Source of the DNA: Bacteroidota bacterium
GTDB taxonomy: Bacteria; Bacteroidota; Rhodothermia; Rhodothermales; UBA10348
Length of the DNA stretch: 5,611 nucleotides
Direction of reading: 5' to 3'
Assembly: GCA_004356265.1 (NCBI GenBank)
Contig: SMXK01000088.1
Coordinates: forward strand, 1-5,611
The notes below the pieces were generated by a model. The model had not been told where the DNA came from, made no database searches, and saw only the letters and a program-made list of their open reading frames with translations. Position 1 is the first letter of the stretch. The number at the start of each line of letters is the position of its first letter. Below, piece after piece: positions 5,164 to 5,611 of the stretch. A program made the translations under genes and the position numbers.

Positions 5164-5611
5164 TGGTACGATGTCTCCCCGTCTTCAGTAGCACTCGAAT
5201 CTAGAGTCCGACGGTTAGTGTAACGTTCTTTTCGGCCAGTTGTTTTGCGTACTGAGAAGGCGTTAGCCCACCCAGTCCTTTCTTCGGTCGTTCCGTGTTG
5301 TACTCATTTCGCCACGCCTCGATTAGTTCTCGAGCGTGGTGGATATTTCTGAACCAATGCTCGTTCAGACATTCATCGCGTAACCGGCCATTGAACGATT
5401 CGATGTAAGCATTCTGGTTTGGTTTGCCGGGCTCGATCAGACGTAACGTCACGCCGTGGTCATGTGCCCAGTTGAGCATCGCTTTGCCGTTGTCGGTGCG
5501 GATGATTCGTGGATACCCGCGATCGCGGCAGATTTTATCCAAGATACGGACCAAGTGATCGCCGCCGAGTGCATGTTCTGGATAGATCGTAACGGCTTCG
5601 TACGTGCCATC
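5164..5611 (-). mobile_element. IS3-family insertion sequence, 3' part; continues past the right edge
   Basis: The transposase gene, its stop and a short non-coding tail define the 3' portion of an IS3-family element. The outer end is placed near 5164 because histidine-kinase homology stops there and the plus strand begins TGGTACGATGTCTCCCC, with the 5'-TG expected of IS3-family termini. The matching left terminal repeat and the target duplication lie beyond the window, so the boundary is inferred to within a few bases. Confidence 0.6.
5201..5611 (-). CDS. IS3-family transposase OrfB, C-terminal part (5' end outside window), with a short catalytic-domain deletion
   Basis: The frame is open from the right edge (137 codons) to TAG at 5203-5201 and encodes the second half of an IS3-family DDE integrase core (rve), which joins element ends to target DNA. 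Seen: GYPRIIRTDNGK with the second catalytic Asp (codon 5494-5492); then EPGKPNQNAYIESFNGRLRD, with the catalytic Glu at 5401-5399; and the family tail RDECLNEHWF, YNTERPKKGLGGLTPSQYA. The first catalytic Asp and OrfA are outside. Between the second Asp and the Glu there are 30 residues, whereas IS3 transposases have 35 (the D-35-E signature). The missing five fall just after DNGK, where relatives as I recall them read roughly EFxxK/R before AM. The reading frame is kept, but this removes residues next to the active site, so the enzyme is probably inactive. Homology extends upstream of the internal TTG at 5554, so that codon is not the start. Confidence 0.9.
   Translation of the reverse strand, partial: DGTYEAVTIYPEHALGGDHLVRILDKICRDRGYPRIIRTDNGKAMLNWAHDHGVTLRLIEPGKPNQNAYIESFNGRLRDECLNEHWFRNIHHARELIEAWRNEYNTERPKKGLGGLTPSQYAKQLAEKNVTLTVGL

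Noticed and set aside
5009..5194. Minus-strand 61-codon frame overlapping the end of the phosphotransferase gene.
   Set aside because: It has no familiar motif; the neighbouring frame in the same stretch carries the clear histidine-kinase C-terminus and is preferred.

Overview
The window looks like part of an exopolysaccharide (capsule or slime) biosynthesis locus from a Gram-negative bacterium, most likely a proteobacterium of moderate GC content. The evidence is an outer-membrane-type polysaccharide export protein with a signal peptide, a polysaccharide co-polymerase encoded separately from its tyrosine autokinase, and a WcaJ-type initiating glycosyl-phosphate transferase. The export protein resembles those of XrtA/PEP-CTERM-associated loci. 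I cannot name a species.

Layout from left to right. On the minus strand (1-1955) a chain-length/co-polymerase gene is followed, with an ATGA overlap, by a BY-type tyrosine autokinase gene that runs off the left edge. The kinase frame is interrupted by an in-frame TAG at 70-72, and recognisable kinase sequence resumes in the same frame right after it. A divergent intergenic region (1956-2534) carries a candidate minus-strand promoter and several inverted repeats, including a perfect 16-bp palindrome. On the plus strand come the short export protein (2535-3107), a 538-bp stretch with no recognisable gene, and the undecaprenyl-phosphate glucose phosphotransferase gene (3646-5052). On the right, facing that gene, is the last ~32 codons of a histidine kinase (stop at 5064). 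It is cut off at about 5163 by the end of an IS3-family insertion sequence whose transposase runs off the right edge.

Working together (inference from family knowledge): the phosphotransferase loads the first sugar phosphate onto undecaprenyl phosphate, the co-polymerase and kinase control polymerisation and length by phosphorylation cycling, and the export protein is the outer-membrane or periplasmic exit component. Glycosyltransferases, flippase and polymerase are not in the window.

I did not find a clearly new biological system. The items most worth a second look are three damaged genes in 5.6 kb: the amber-interrupted kinase, the IS-truncated histidine kinase, and an IS3 transposase whose D-to-E spacing is 30 instead of the canonical 35 residues. 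The structured divergent leader region comes next.
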